From positions 62,001-126,000 of the forward strand of contig JACKQL020000004.1 of NCBI GenBank assembly GCA_018296165.2: a DNA stretch of 64,000 nt, read 5' to 3'. Shown piece by piece: positions 22,839-33,619 of the stretch. The notes under the pieces are model-generated. The model was not told the DNA's origin, did no database searches, and saw only the letters and a program-made list of their open reading frames with translations. Made by a program: the position numbers and the translations under genes. Source of the DNA: Termitomyces sp. T153. Its lineage: Eukaryota; Basidiomycota; Agaricomycetes; Agaricales; Lyophyllaceae. Every line of letters begins with the position of its first letter. Position 1 is the stretch's first letter.

Positions 22839-23969
22839 TTATTTGCATTGCATGGGGCTGTGGTTAGCACCTTTGCAGTTGTAGCAGTGTAATCTGTGCT
22901 TTTCAATCACAGGAGTGGCACTTCTGCAATCCATGTCAATGAATTTTATTTCTCTAATCTGCTGCAGGAAAACAAAATAGTTTGTCCAGGTGAGGTACAG
23001 GGGCTTTTGGAAAAAGACATTCCAGAGGGGCTTCCTTGGCTTCACTGTGGTGGAGCAATCAACTGCTTCTTCTTCTCTCACCAATTTGACTTCCAGTGTC
23101 CTGATCATGTTCATTGCAGAGTCTATGTTGTGCTGTGAGGTCCCATTCCCTAATAGCTTCCCTTTTAATAAGGTAACTATAGTCTTGTTCTCCTCCAGCA
23201 TCTTCTTTACTATCTGCATGGCTATCTCCTCCAATTCTGTCACTGCCTCCTGGGTTTGGATACTTAGGGAGAATTCCTCAATGGTACAGAGCAGGTGGGG
23301 GATGGGAGGGATGTATGGTAGGAAAAACATGGATGCCTCAGGGGTGGAAATTATAGGGTTTGCTAGAAGAATTTGTTGTGCTTTCCCTGAGATGCCAGAT
23401 ATCAGAAAATGGTAGGAAGGCTTGTGCTTCTCATTGCACTTCTTTGAGATGACATCTTTCTCTGGTTGCAGGATGGACAGTTTGGGTTTCTCCCTGGTCA
23501 TCTGTTTGACAAGCTCCTTGAGCTTATTGCTTGTTGTCATCACATCAGCATCTTTGCTTGTTTGCCAGTCCCTGACCCATACTTTAGGTTTGGGGTAGGA
23601 TTTGAAATGTTCTTGCTGGTCTGGTAGCAGGTTATACCAGAGTGGGGTAGATAGGTGTATGGTTGGAAAACTGCTGACAGGTCTGGGAGTGTAGGTCAGG
23701 AACTTGGGAAGTTTTAGAAGGCCACTCAGGTCATTCTCACATTGTCCAGTGCTAGGGGACTGCATATATAGGGGGTCTGCAGGCAATTTTCTAGTGCGCT
23801 TCACTATCCAGACAAGGTCTGTCTTGTTCCTTTGGTTAGGTGTCTCTAGATGCTGTGGTGACTGCCCTGTTTCATCTATACCCATCAGCAATGGCAATAG
23901 AGGTGCATAGGGGCTAATCAGTGTTTTGTCACTATCTAGATCCATATCCAGCTTGTCACCTGGGGACAT
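22839..23969 (-). CDS. LINE-like ORF1 / gag-like protein with CCHC knuckle
   Basis: An uninterrupted 376-codon frame within otherwise decayed DNA. Residues about 180-200 read HFLISGISGKAQQILLANPI, followed by STPEASMFFLPYIPPIPHLLCTIEEFS. The protein ends with CYNCKGANHSPMQC, a CX2CX4HX4C zinc knuckle. This order resembles the ORF1 (gag-like RNA-binding) proteins of Tad1-type LINEs in agarics, as I remember them; such proteins package the element RNA. No endonuclease or reverse transcriptase of a LINE is visible downstream on the minus strand, so it would be an orphan ORF1. The frame is open although CpG is as rare here as in the relics. An LTR-element gag is the alternative. Confidence 0.45.
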   Translation of the reverse strand: MSPGDKLDMDLDSDKTLISPYAPLLPLLMGIDETGQSPQHLETPNQRNKTDLVWIVKRTRKLPADPLYMQSPSTGQCENDLSGLLKLPKFLTYTPRPVSSFPTIHLSTPLWYNLLPDQQEHFKSYPKPKVWVRDWQTSKDADVMTTSNKLKELVKQMTREKPKLSILQPEKDVISKKCNEKHKPSYHFLISGISGKAQQILLANPIISTPEASMFFLPYIPPIPHLLCTIEEFSLSIQTQEAVTELEEIAMQIVKKMLEENKTIVTLLKGKLLGNGTSQHNIDSAMNMIRTLEVKLVREEEAVDCSTTVKPRKPLWNVFFQKPLYLTWTNYFVFLQQIREIKFIDMDCRSATPVIEKHRLHCYNCKGANHSPMQCK

Positions 23970-25080
23970 TAGCAGTTGAGAGAAGCTGGGTGGGGGGGGC
24001 TGGGGAGGGAAGGCTGTTCTTGCCCTCTTCCAACTCTTTTATGTCTGAGTCTCTGTGCATGTTAGCTATATGACATCTCTTTTTATTGTGTTTCTTTGTT
24101 CCTTTTTGCTTTATGGGGCTTGATGACTGTGCTTGTTTCCTCTAGTTGTTCATCTGGGGCATGAGCTATTCAGAGGTGGTTTGACACATACTCTTCTGAA
24201 ATTTTCCTGTCCTCTTTTTTCATGTGTAGCCTGGTCTGTATTCTAGGGTCTGTTAATTTGCTGGGCTGTCACCCACTTGCCTTAATCAGTAAGCACCAAT
24301 AAAGTCTGTTTCCATGTTCTGTGGGGAGTTGGGTGTGCAGCAGCTTTATCCCCCACTTATTGTTGGCTTTTGTGCCCTTCTCCTCACTAATAAGTTTGGG
24401 AGGGGGGATATTTGGGGGGCCCTTCTTCTGCTTTGTGCACAGCTTCTCCTTTCAGAGGGATATATAATGCAGACTAGTGTGTTAGGCCCTGTCACAGCAG
24501 CCAGGATTAGCACTGCATATGGTGGTTAAAAATTGAGGGGACTCCCTTGCAACATTGTTTCAACTTTTGACAACTTGCAACAGCTTAATGACTTACAACA
24601 GCCGGCTAACTATTTCTGCTCACTTCCTCTCAATGCTGAGAGAATTTTCCTACATGCTATATCCTCATGCAAATGAGTACATCATTGCTACTGGAACTTT
24701 GATTTTCTTAGAGTAGTTGTATGCTCTGCTCCACCACCACCCTACACTGCTGCCAGCACTAGCAGATATCACTCCCAGATGAGTCAGATGTGGTCTGCAC
24801 ATATTGGATGTGGTCTGTGCATAAAACACTAAGGAATACACCACCCAACTTAGCTTCTATCTTCCTGAGGGAGAGTGGGCCATTGGGTTTGACTGAGAGA
24901 GGTCATGAGTTATAAGTCCACTTTATTTATAAATTGTGCTTGTGATGCTATGTACAAATGATGAAAAAATGTTGCATTGCTTTACTTGAACACATATAAA
25001 AGCTCATCTGCAGTTACAATCTGTGCTTCTCTAACACACAATAAGAAGGTTTAACACTACCCCTAGTCTTATTACTAGAA
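23970..25080. other. CpG-poor DNA without recognisable gene
   Basis: Short open frames only. A G-run lies just upstream of the ORF1 start (23991-24000). Nothing assignable. Confidence 0.4.
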
Positions 25081-25084
25081 TTGA

Positions 25085-25660
25085 CAATGTGGAATTGGTG
25101 TGATCAATGGTATCTGCATGGCTGGAGGTTGGCAGGAGGATGCTGGATTGTGAGTACTGAACAGATTATCACTGACAGTATTTGCATGGCTGGAGAATGC
25201 TAAATTGTGAGTGCTGAACAGCTCATCATTAATGGTATTCATGTGGCCTGGAAGAGGTAGGGGTGGGAGTACAACAAAGACAAGAGACAAGTAAGTGATA
25301 TAAGGGTAGGGTAGAAAAGAAAGAGTGATTGTGGGTCCAGGACCATAATAACAATATGAAAGGAAGTGTGGGGTGTTGAGATATTTGTTGAACACAGGCT
25401 GTTGAATTAGGGTTGAATAGGTCATTGTCAACAGGAGGATGCTGGAATGTGAATGCTGAATAGGACATTATTGATGGGAGGATGCTGGAATGTGAATGCT
25501 GAATAGGTTGTTGTCAATGGCATTTGCATGGCTGGAGAATGTTGGATTGTGAGTGCTGAATGGGTTGTTGTTGACAGTCTTTGCATGGCTGGGGGGTGTT
25601 GCATTGTGAGTGTTGAATTGGCATTGTTGATGGCCTCTACATGGCCAAGAAGAGGTGGGG
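25085..25660 (+). repeat. Minisatellite-like array, unit about 42-57 bp
   Basis: Repeated phrases of the type GGAGGATGCTGGAATGTGAA, TGCTGAATAGG, TTGTTGTCAATGG and TTTGCATGGCTGG recur at least six times in two clusters (about 25110-25250 and 25430-25640), separated by about 180 bases of unrelated sequence. Open frames across it on the minus strand are repeat artefacts. An inverted relative is at 10570-10900. Confidence 0.75.
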
Positions 25661-26657
25661 GTTGAACTGCATGAAAGGTACACTGGACTTCATCTGCATG
25701 AAAGGTGAGTACTGAAACAACACATAGTTTTTCACTAGTTTGCTCACTCACTGGAATAGGTATGAGGAAGGAGTCGCTGGACGCAGGCAAATGATCCGGC
25801 GGTGGTGATCCGGTGGCGATGCACCAATATTTGGGCAAAATGACTGCATTGCCACCCGTCATGTGGTCGCGGGATAGGCCTAGGCAATCTTGTGAGGTTC
25901 CTACATGCAGCAGATGCTTCATTGTATAGCCAAGGGATATAAATCAGGATTTATGATATAATCTATATCGATCCATATTTCAGCTGAAGGACATTGCAGC
26001 AGTGCACACTTAAAATTTCAAAGTGTCTTCCAAGAGCCTATCATGTACATTTGGTCGCGTCCAAGTGATGCGAAAGCCCATCCGTCGGCGTATATCCTGT
26101 GGCATGCCTTACTGTCTTTCTATGCTTGCGATGGTTGCAATCACTATATCTGTATGCTTTGTAGGACAGACACAGGTGACGAGACAGTATGTAATATCAT
26201 CACGATCCAAATCCCAGATATAGATGTGCTAAGTCGCAGCAGCATTTATATGTGAGGCTATACTCTAGGAGGAGGAATTGATGTCTTCTAGGACGGTCGA
26301 CGGGGTGTAAGGCAACACATGTAAGTGTCAATCAACTCTGAATATGTAATTTGCCTCGAGGACGCCAATGACGTCATACAATTTCGGAAATCTCCATAGA
26401 TCACGAGGTGTCCATTTTGGAAGGTTTGTCGAAAGCACTTGAAAAACTCTTAAAATTGGCCAAAAAATAATATTCGCTCCCAGCACCCTTGAACCGGTGG
26501 CTACATATCCGTTGTAGTCTCGTAGGTCGGCCCTTGTAGAGACAAGCTTGAAGTATCGGATTTTCCCGCGTGAGTAGCAATACTCTCAGAGTTCGTGCGT
26601 CGATCTCTGAGTTTTTCATGAGCTTGCTAGGCTGCGGCGCGGGTCATATAGATTCGA
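25661..26657. other. Return to CpG-containing DNA, no supported gene
   Basis: The border between CpG-poor and CpG-normal DNA lies close to 25770. Frames are short and without domains. The last part presumably holds the promoter of the gene at 26658; a weak TATA-like TCATATAGA lies about 14-22 bases before its ATG, too close to be convincing. Confidence 0.4.
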
Positions 26658-28638
26658 ATGCATATTGCGAATTCACACAGGATGTTTTTCTTCAGAATCC
26701 AACACACAATACGACCCTTGACACGCGGATTCAGGACTAGTACATGCAACCAATACACTTGGGCTCCGTCCATCACAACGCTCATACCCGAACGCCTACG
26801 AAGCAGCGATTTCATTGATCTCTCCAACAAAACAGCTAAGACAATCAACTCAGTACTCAAGAGTGGTGGAGTTTCCGCAGGTCAAATGGTTTATTCGCTG
26901 ACGGGTGGGCGACAACGTTTCCCGGAAGGGACGCAAGGCTTTTTGTACTGCTATCATGACCCGCGTCTTCCATCCAGAACTGGTGAAATCCGTTTTAGGG
27001 TTACGGAAACTTCTGATCCGGCGTCTTTCAAAAACGGCTTTGATCTCTTGAGGCTTGACGGCGAACTACCATGGTCCATACCTCTCCTTCAGTCGCAGTC
27101 CCCTTTTAGAGAACTGGCTATTCAAGAAGGCCTTATTGATTCCAGAACAACAGTATCCATACGTAGGAATAGAATGATGCCTTTGTCTTTTCTAGAGCAG
27201 CCGTTTGTGTTAAACTTGGAACAAACTCCAAGGATTGCTATTCTTACTCCCCGGGAGGTTTTGAAGACGCCCCGATTACAAATACTATTCCCAAACTCTC
27301 ATCAAAGCGGCTCATCTTTCAAGGGTGAGTTTTTCATTGGGTAGACGGTCTCTTGATAGTTTGTAATGTCATAGACAGGAAAATTATTGGTTTCCTTCGA
27401 AGAAGCATCACGAGATGAGCCTGGAGTGAATTCCACGTCAATTGTCATGCGAGCCCTCAAAATTATTGAACCCATCGAGCCACTCGAAGATGCTATAGAA
27501 CACCATCCAATTCCGACAGCAGGTACCTTGCTGAAATACGCTTCTCGAGGTCAAATCCGAACTAGGGAATTTGAATCCCCGTACTTGAGACTTCTTCCAA
27601 GCATCAAATCGCCCACGTGCGCAGTTTATTTTTTCACCTGGTTGTACTTTACAAACCTTTTCCCGTCAGGCCCCCTCTGTCGCACGGTCTCGAACACTTC
27701 ACATCAAAAACCCGAAAAACGTTCTTCGCTGCTCGCGTCAGGACCATCAGTACATTGGACACACGCCTTTTACAACCTTCAGACTTCATTGTCCTATCTA
27801 ATCGCAAGATTGTTTTGATCCGGGTACATGTCGGGGCACAAAAGCCAGTCGTAGTCCGGTACACACAATCTGGAGGTCTACTTCCCTTCCCTCCCGACAC
27901 TCAAGGTTTTCTCTACATGCATATAAACCCTCACCTACCGCTTCTTAGCCGTCAGATTCGGTTTCGGATAACAGCTTCCAACGACCCAGCTCAGTTTGAG
28001 AACGGGACTGACCTTCTGTCTCGCGATCAACCGTGGAATCTCGATGCAATACAAATCGCACACTCTGCTCTTTTGAAGGATCACTTGCGCCATAGTGGCC
28101 ATGCCGAGTACGTGCAGGCTCTCTCGAGCCTTCCCAATAACAGACGCAAATCTCGAAGAGCATTGTATTACTTGGAACAGCCATTTGTTATGAACATGTC
28201 TTGCAAAGAATATACTCTGAGCATCATTCTGTCTGATGACATCCGAACATTCCAATTTTCGTCCATGTTTCTTGATCGCAGAAATTCTGAACGTATCGCC
28301 CCTTACACCGGTGTGTACATTTCTGAGTTCATGGATACGTTGTCTTATTCTTATTATCCTTCCTCGTAGGACGGATCGTTCTGCGCTTTGAGCGGTCAAG
28401 TTTACAAGAACATGCAGGCGGCAATTTCGTGGTCTTTCGTGTCCTGAAAATACTCGATCCTATCAAGCCCGTTGATCCTAGTTATGATATGCACGTTCCC
28501 GTGCCGCACGTGGGCTCTCTACTTGTCAATACTAAAACTCGGTCTATCTTGTCGTATGGGCTTAATCAAAGGCGTAATAAAAGCGTTTGTAACCTCAAAT
28601 ATTTGCCTAGTATCCCAGATGTTAAGCCAGATCTGTGA
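26658..28638 (+). CDS. Unrecognised protein made of two tandem copies of one domain
   Basis: Four exons keep one open frame: 26658-27324, 27379-27616, 27670-28310 and 28370-28638 (introns of 54, 53 and 59 bases, GT/AG), giving about 604 residues. The halves are paralogous: SSDFIDLSN / PSDFIVLSN, PEGTQGFLYCYHDPRLP / PPDTQGFLYMHINPHLP, GEIRFRVTETSDPASFKNG / RQIRFRITASNDPAQFENG, LEQPFVLNL / LEQPFVMNM. Each half ends in a separate exon starting at the same place and phase (GKLLVSFEEAS / GRIVLRFERSS, then ALKIIEPIEP / VLKILDPIKP). The second half has no upstream ATG of its own and joins through the 53-base intron in the right frame, so I read one two-domain gene rather than two. The Arg-rich N terminus, free of acidic residues, could be a mitochondrial presequence. 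I recall single-domain relatives in agarics without assigned function. A GTGAGT at the stop codon leaves room for an extra 3' exon near 28690. Confidence 0.7.
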
Positions 28639-31440
28639 GTTTCTTCTTCCTTCTGCAGAGGACATACCCTGACTATCTACTTGTTCCACAGAGAATCTTT
28701 CTGTTGATGCTTTCCAGAGTGTCAAGTTCAATCTTGAAGGATTCGTTTCGTTCAAAGCAAACGAAGTGTAGTCCGTAGAGGTCAATGGTAAAACCGATCT
28801 CATACTCAGTCGCTTCACCATTGTTCCATTGTGGTAATTAATTTGTCGTTATCTTTACCTCAGGTTTTAAGTCGTCTCAATTATCATAGCTGATGTAAAT
28901 TGCCCTCGCTTCAGTCAGAACTCGGGATGTAGGCACCAGAAAGCGGTGAGGGCAACATCCTACAGTGCTTTCATCATGCAGCCCCAAAGTGAAACGCGTA
29001 ATGCTCGTTCCACCACGACATACATGACAATCTCGAGGTGCGCAGCAAGAACGAATGTTTCTGAGCATGACGCAATCAAACGTTATCCTCGCCACTTTCT
29101 AAATGCTACTCTTCGTCCGGACTCAGCCCCGTATCCCTCGTTTTTCCCATACCGGCGTGCGTTTCACCGCTACGAAGACCATGTCCAGACTAGCGCTACC
29201 GGACAAAGCGCTCTCGGCCGACCCATTACACAGCGCCTGGCGCCGCAGACTGTCATACCGAGTATGGACGTGTTTGCGTTGCATCGTGATGCAGATGTGG
29301 ATGTGAGAATCTTCGTAAATTGAAGAGGCGCAGGATGGGCATTGGGAGTGTTGCGTGCGAGGGTGTGCGGCTGCGGATAAAGAGTATCGGAGAAATGTCG
29401 TGTGCATGAGATCTGGGCGCGGAGCGGATAAATGGGCTTGCTCCCCGCTGGAAATGGAAGGTCAGTACGGTGTCATGTTTGGAAACGTAAATAGATGCGA
29501 AGATAAAGGAGTGCATATGTGCCCGGAAAAAACAAGAGACTGTAAAAGTAAAAGTAAATCGCATATATCTGCACACAAAAAGTGACCAATGAAAATCAGG
29601 ATGCGAACTTGAAAGCCAGGTGCATGCATGCATCGAGGCGGAAATACAGGGTGTAAGGATCGAGTATAGAAGACGGATTACGGAGATGGAAAGCAGGAAG
29701 CGGATAATGGAGGGATTCAACGTTCAACCACAACACGGATAAGGAAAGAAGTCACATTCACGAAGTAAAGGAAATGACCCGATTTAGAGCGCTCGAACAG
29801 AAAGAGAATAAGTCTCTCCAGCGAATTCAAAGCAAAGAAAATCAACCCTTCTCAAAGGAAACAAAACCCAGAAAAATACTCACCCTCCGCCGGTAACGAG
29901 CCTCTCCTCCCTCACTCACACTCGGGTTATCTCTGCTCCTCGTTTCAATCTAAATCTCCGCTGCCTTTTTCCATTCTCAACCTCGCCATTGTCATTGTCG
30001 TTTCGTCTGCAGGTAACGCGAGCCTTGCCTGTCTGTGGCCGCTGAAGCCAACCAGCGTTCCTGCAATTCCTGGAGGCGGAATCCGGCACAGAGGGCACGT
30101 GGGATTTGCAGCGTAGACGTGGTAGACATAGAGATGGATGCGAGAGATAACGCGTGGTGATGTTGTTAATGGGGACGCACTGGAGTGCATTCGCGTCCGC
30201 TGCGAGTTGAATGAGTTTGGACTTGAGGACACGAGTGAGACTGACGATTTGTGAACATCGCAAAGGTGACAATGGCACGGGCGAGTCTGTCTCGGAAATC
30301 GATAGTTTGTTAAGGACCTGTGTAGCGTCGCGTAATAAATAAACCAAAAAAATGAATGAAAGAAGAAAGGCGAACAAGTCACTATCTCACACTCTGAAGC
30401 GTACTGACGCGAGCCATAAATTATCGTGCCCCTCGTCCGGCATCGTCTCGTCCATGGTACTCGCAGTGAAGTGGCAGGTATGAAACCTGCCCAATCAACC
30501 CACTCGCAGAGGTAGTTATGGAGAACCAAGAACACAGTCGAAGTGTTGTAGGAGGTATAGTGATGCCGGGAGAGACCGAGAAGAAAAAAAAAAGGGAGTC
30601 GCGACTAATTTCAATACAATCTATGACTTGATTTCTACGAATGAAGATGCTTTCTGGGTGTAAAGCGGCCGAATGGGACTTGAAGCTTCAATCAAGGTGA
30701 TGGGAGTACAGCGCAAGAGGTCAAAACGAAGTATTCCCGCGGGATTTTGTGGAATGACCATGATGATTTATGTGATGTCTGGTCACCGACGAGATATGAT
30801 CTCAGATAAGATCAAAATCTTTCCAAGTTTGTTTCTGCTCTTTGCGGGCCAGTCATCTCCTGAGGTCAACTTAATCGAGTTTCTGATCGTTTGAACGCCT
30901 TGTAAGTCAATTGGACTATTTCCTCCCTCGTAACTGCTATTAATAGTTCGAAACCGCTGGTTAACGCTGCCAAAGGGGCCAGATGGGATGCCGATGAGCG
31001 TGCATTATGTATTTGGAGAAGGCGAAGGTTCAGTGAGGATGAGGCAGATGGCAGGGTTGAAGTGGAGAGTGAGCTGGAGAATGTGGAAAGTAGGCATGTA
31101 GTAGTGAATATCGCGAGGCTCAGGTGAACCCAAGGATGAAAGTGGAGTGTAGAGCATCCTGACCGAGCTTGTAAAACTCACCTAACGACGATAACTTCAC
31201 TGCCCACTGCATTTGTCTCTATCTGAGTAATCTCATAGCCTCTGACTAGTGATGTCGAGTGCTGTTGCCCATTCTGACGCAGACTACCAGTGTTTCTGGC
31301 ATTGTCTTTCATCTCTTTTGCTTACCCATGTTCGATCTCGCTTAGACCGGGTCGAATAGTCCATGGGGCCTGGATCGGCTACCACTAACATTAACTTCAG
31401 TCAGGGGCTGAAATTTTCTCATCCAGAGGGTTGAAGTTTA
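28639..31440. other. CpG-normal region without a convincing gene
   Basis: A sense-looking stretch at about 28690-28770 (AFQSVKFNLEGFVSFKANEV, stop) could be an alternative last exon of the preceding gene. A frame at 30961-31125 (AAKGARWDADERALCIW) looks coding but lacks start and partner exons. The longer minus-strand frames at 29253-29720 and 29945-30535 are Ser/Arg-rich and domainless. A short A-tract lies near 30583. Confidence 0.35.
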
Positions 31441-31459
31441 AATCGATCATCTGGTAGAC

Positions 31460-31540
31460 ATGTGTATCTATGGTCTCATGCGGAAGTACAAGCCAGATAC
31501 GACAGGAGAGGAAGCCGAGGAGAACGTTCGGGTATGGAAT
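31460..31540 (+). pseudogene. Duplicated 5' fragment of the DUF6535-type gene
   Basis: The peptide YKPDTTGEEAEENVRVWN parallels YTADKSGEEFNENARVWN of the first exon of the gene at 31867. A weaker match of the sequence before it (near 31380-31420 versus 31895-31930) suggests a tandem duplication of about 500 bases. Beyond the VWN motif the similarity is lost and no downstream exons follow, so it is a fragment. Confidence 0.5.
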
Positions 31541-31866
31541 AAGCCTCTATATAGATACAGGTCTCGGGGGACATGTCTCTGCTCAAGTGAAGAACGTTCA
31601 GACGTAAACCATCTTTCGATGTCCCTGACCTCTCAAACACCTTGCCACTTGATCAGACTATTTGTTGCCCTTCTGGACACAATGAATACGAGCACTGCGG
31701 TGAGGGGGGCACTGGATACCTCGAGGTCTGCTTAATTTCACTGCTGGCAGACTGTAGCGTGTTGGCGGTCTTATGGGTGGCTTCTGCTGTTGTCCTTTTC
31801 AACTTCTTCCTTCCATCTCCTCCATAGCTATCTCGCTCATCCTCATCCAATATCGGGCTGAATCTC

Positions 31867-33614
31867 ATGTCATCATCAACAGGACTTATGGGACTTGGAA
31901 CAGCTATCGCTAACTGCAGTCAGGCTGAGAATCAGAACTCAAATCCTCTATCAGCTAGTCGAATCTACGATTATAAGCAGAAGTATACTGCAGATAAATC
32001 AGGAGAAGAATTCAACGAGAACGCTCGCGTGTGGAACGTGTATCTCGACGAAGCGGAGAGCTATGACATGGATATAATACAACGATATCGAGACATCATG
32101 GATAGCCTCTTAGTCTTCGTGGGTTATCACAAACTTCTCTTTGTTGCTCCTTCCCAAATCCAAATTAGGCATCTCTTTTCTCTGCCGTGGTCACAACATT
32201 TGTGGTCGAAACGTCTCAAGCCTCGCAACCGGATAATACACAGATCTTGGTCTCAATCCTGTTAGAAACTAACCAGCTGTTGAGAGCTGCGGGAAATAGT
32301 ACCAGCATCAATGCTGTACCACCAGCTGCCCTTGCTCCTGGAAGCCTTACTTATACTTCGACTATTGATCAATGGGTGAACGGATTATTCTTCACCAGCC
32401 TTGCATTGTCGCTGTCAACTGCCCTTCTCACTGTCCTAGCCAAGCAATGGATCCTCGTAAGCACATGTACTTTTTCTTCAATTTCAAGCTAATGCAAAAT
32501 GAAAGAGTTATACATCAACTGTTTCTGGTGGTGCAAGGACTCGTGCTCTCATCCGGCATTTCCGTTTTCAAGGTCTCATCAAGTGGAGACTCGGAGATAT
32601 CATCGAGAGTCTTCCTGTAGTTCTTCATAGTTCGGTGGCTGTCTTCCTCATTGGACTAGCCCTCTATGTCTCCCAATTTTCTTCCCTTATATGTGGAGTG
32701 GTTTCTTTGATAACTGCTCTTACATTTCTATTCTATTTGGCCACCTCCATGATCCCTGCCATCTTCATTGACTGCCCCTATCGCCTCCCCTTCCTTTTTC
32801 CCTTTGCTCAACTCACAGTATTTCTCTTCCATACTGTGAAACACGCTTTCCAGTTCTTGCAGCAGCGATTTTGGTCTGGACATGCAGAAGCATCTCAGGC
32901 TCACATGACATGGCTGAATATCTCCACAAAATCTCTCAAGGATGAGGAGCATGATACTGTATTTCCACACTCCAGTGACATTGACAAGTACTGCTCTCCA
33001 TTTGGGACCTTGAACACTGGCCAATTCATACGTGATGCCTTGAACTGGATTTTAAATCACTCATCAAACTCTTCTGCCAAAGAAATTGTCTTTGAGGGCA
33101 TTTTTGGACTAATTGACAAAGGGGATGCATTCAAGTCATTTTCAGCAACAGAACAAAAATCATTCTCAGTAATAGAACATGATCTGTTCCCCCCTGTGGC
33201 CTTATTTGCTTTGGAAAAATTTGAAGAGCTGGCAGCACCATCAACTAGAAAGGATGTTTTCAAAGAGAGGCCATGGTTCAAATTGATGGACCAGATCCAC
33301 AGTATTTGTGACATGCAGAAGCTCAGCTTGTTAAATGGTCCTCTTACTCAAAAAAATATTGGAAAGAGCAGATTAGGATCAGGACAAAGAAAACTTTAGA
33401 ATCTGCTCTTCTTCAAAAAGACTATGTTTTAATCAAAAGTCTTCTATGTTGGTGTCAGCATGAAATCTCACAAATGAAAATGGACCAGCTTCAAACTGTT
33501 GAGCATGGAAATGAGGAGGATATATCTTATGCCTTGGGCAACAGACTATATATCAATTGGGATGATGGTTTTGGTGTTGGAAAGACTTGGACCTCAGGCT
33601 ATAAGCAACACCAA
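31867..33614 (+). pseudogene. DUF6535-type membrane protein gene, broken by an LTR element
   Basis: Exons 31867-32118, 32169-32456 and 32506 onward (introns 50 and 49 bases, all phase 0). The order ARVWNVYLDEAESYD, DIIQRYRDIMDSLLVFASLFSAVVTTFV, QPDN..ILVSILLETNQLLR, WVNGLFFTSLALSLSTALLTVLAKQWI, TRALIRHFRFQGLIKWRLGDII and FLIGLALYVSQF is characteristic of the basidiomycete DUF6535 family: multi-pass membrane proteins of unknown function with four hydrophobic segments in the N-terminal half. The third exon runs to a stop at 33397-33399. However, an A7 run at 33350-33356 separates it from a second good frame (KEQIRIRTKKTLESALLQKDY...) that continues to the retrotransposon at 33620, so a one-base indel probably broke the frame. 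The element then removes the rest of the gene. CpG falls sharply from about 32640 on, so the 3' half had decayed before or around the insertion. Confidence 0.7.
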
Positions 33615-33619
33615 GCTAA

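Noticed and set aside
22990..23415. 141-codon plus-strand frame
   Set aside because: Antisense shadow of the 376-codon ORF1-like frame.
25075..25922. Minus-strand frames of up to 164 codons
   Set aside because: They run through minisatellite units; repeated Ser/His/Asn phrases follow the DNA repeat.
27617..28369. Separate gene starting at 27617
   Set aside because: The frame starts at GTG inside a good intron donor and has no ATG before the conserved part; joining to the upstream exons is simpler.
29945..30535. 196-codon minus-strand frame
   Set aside because: No domain, unusual composition and no splice or promoter support; probably chance in moderately GC-rich DNA.
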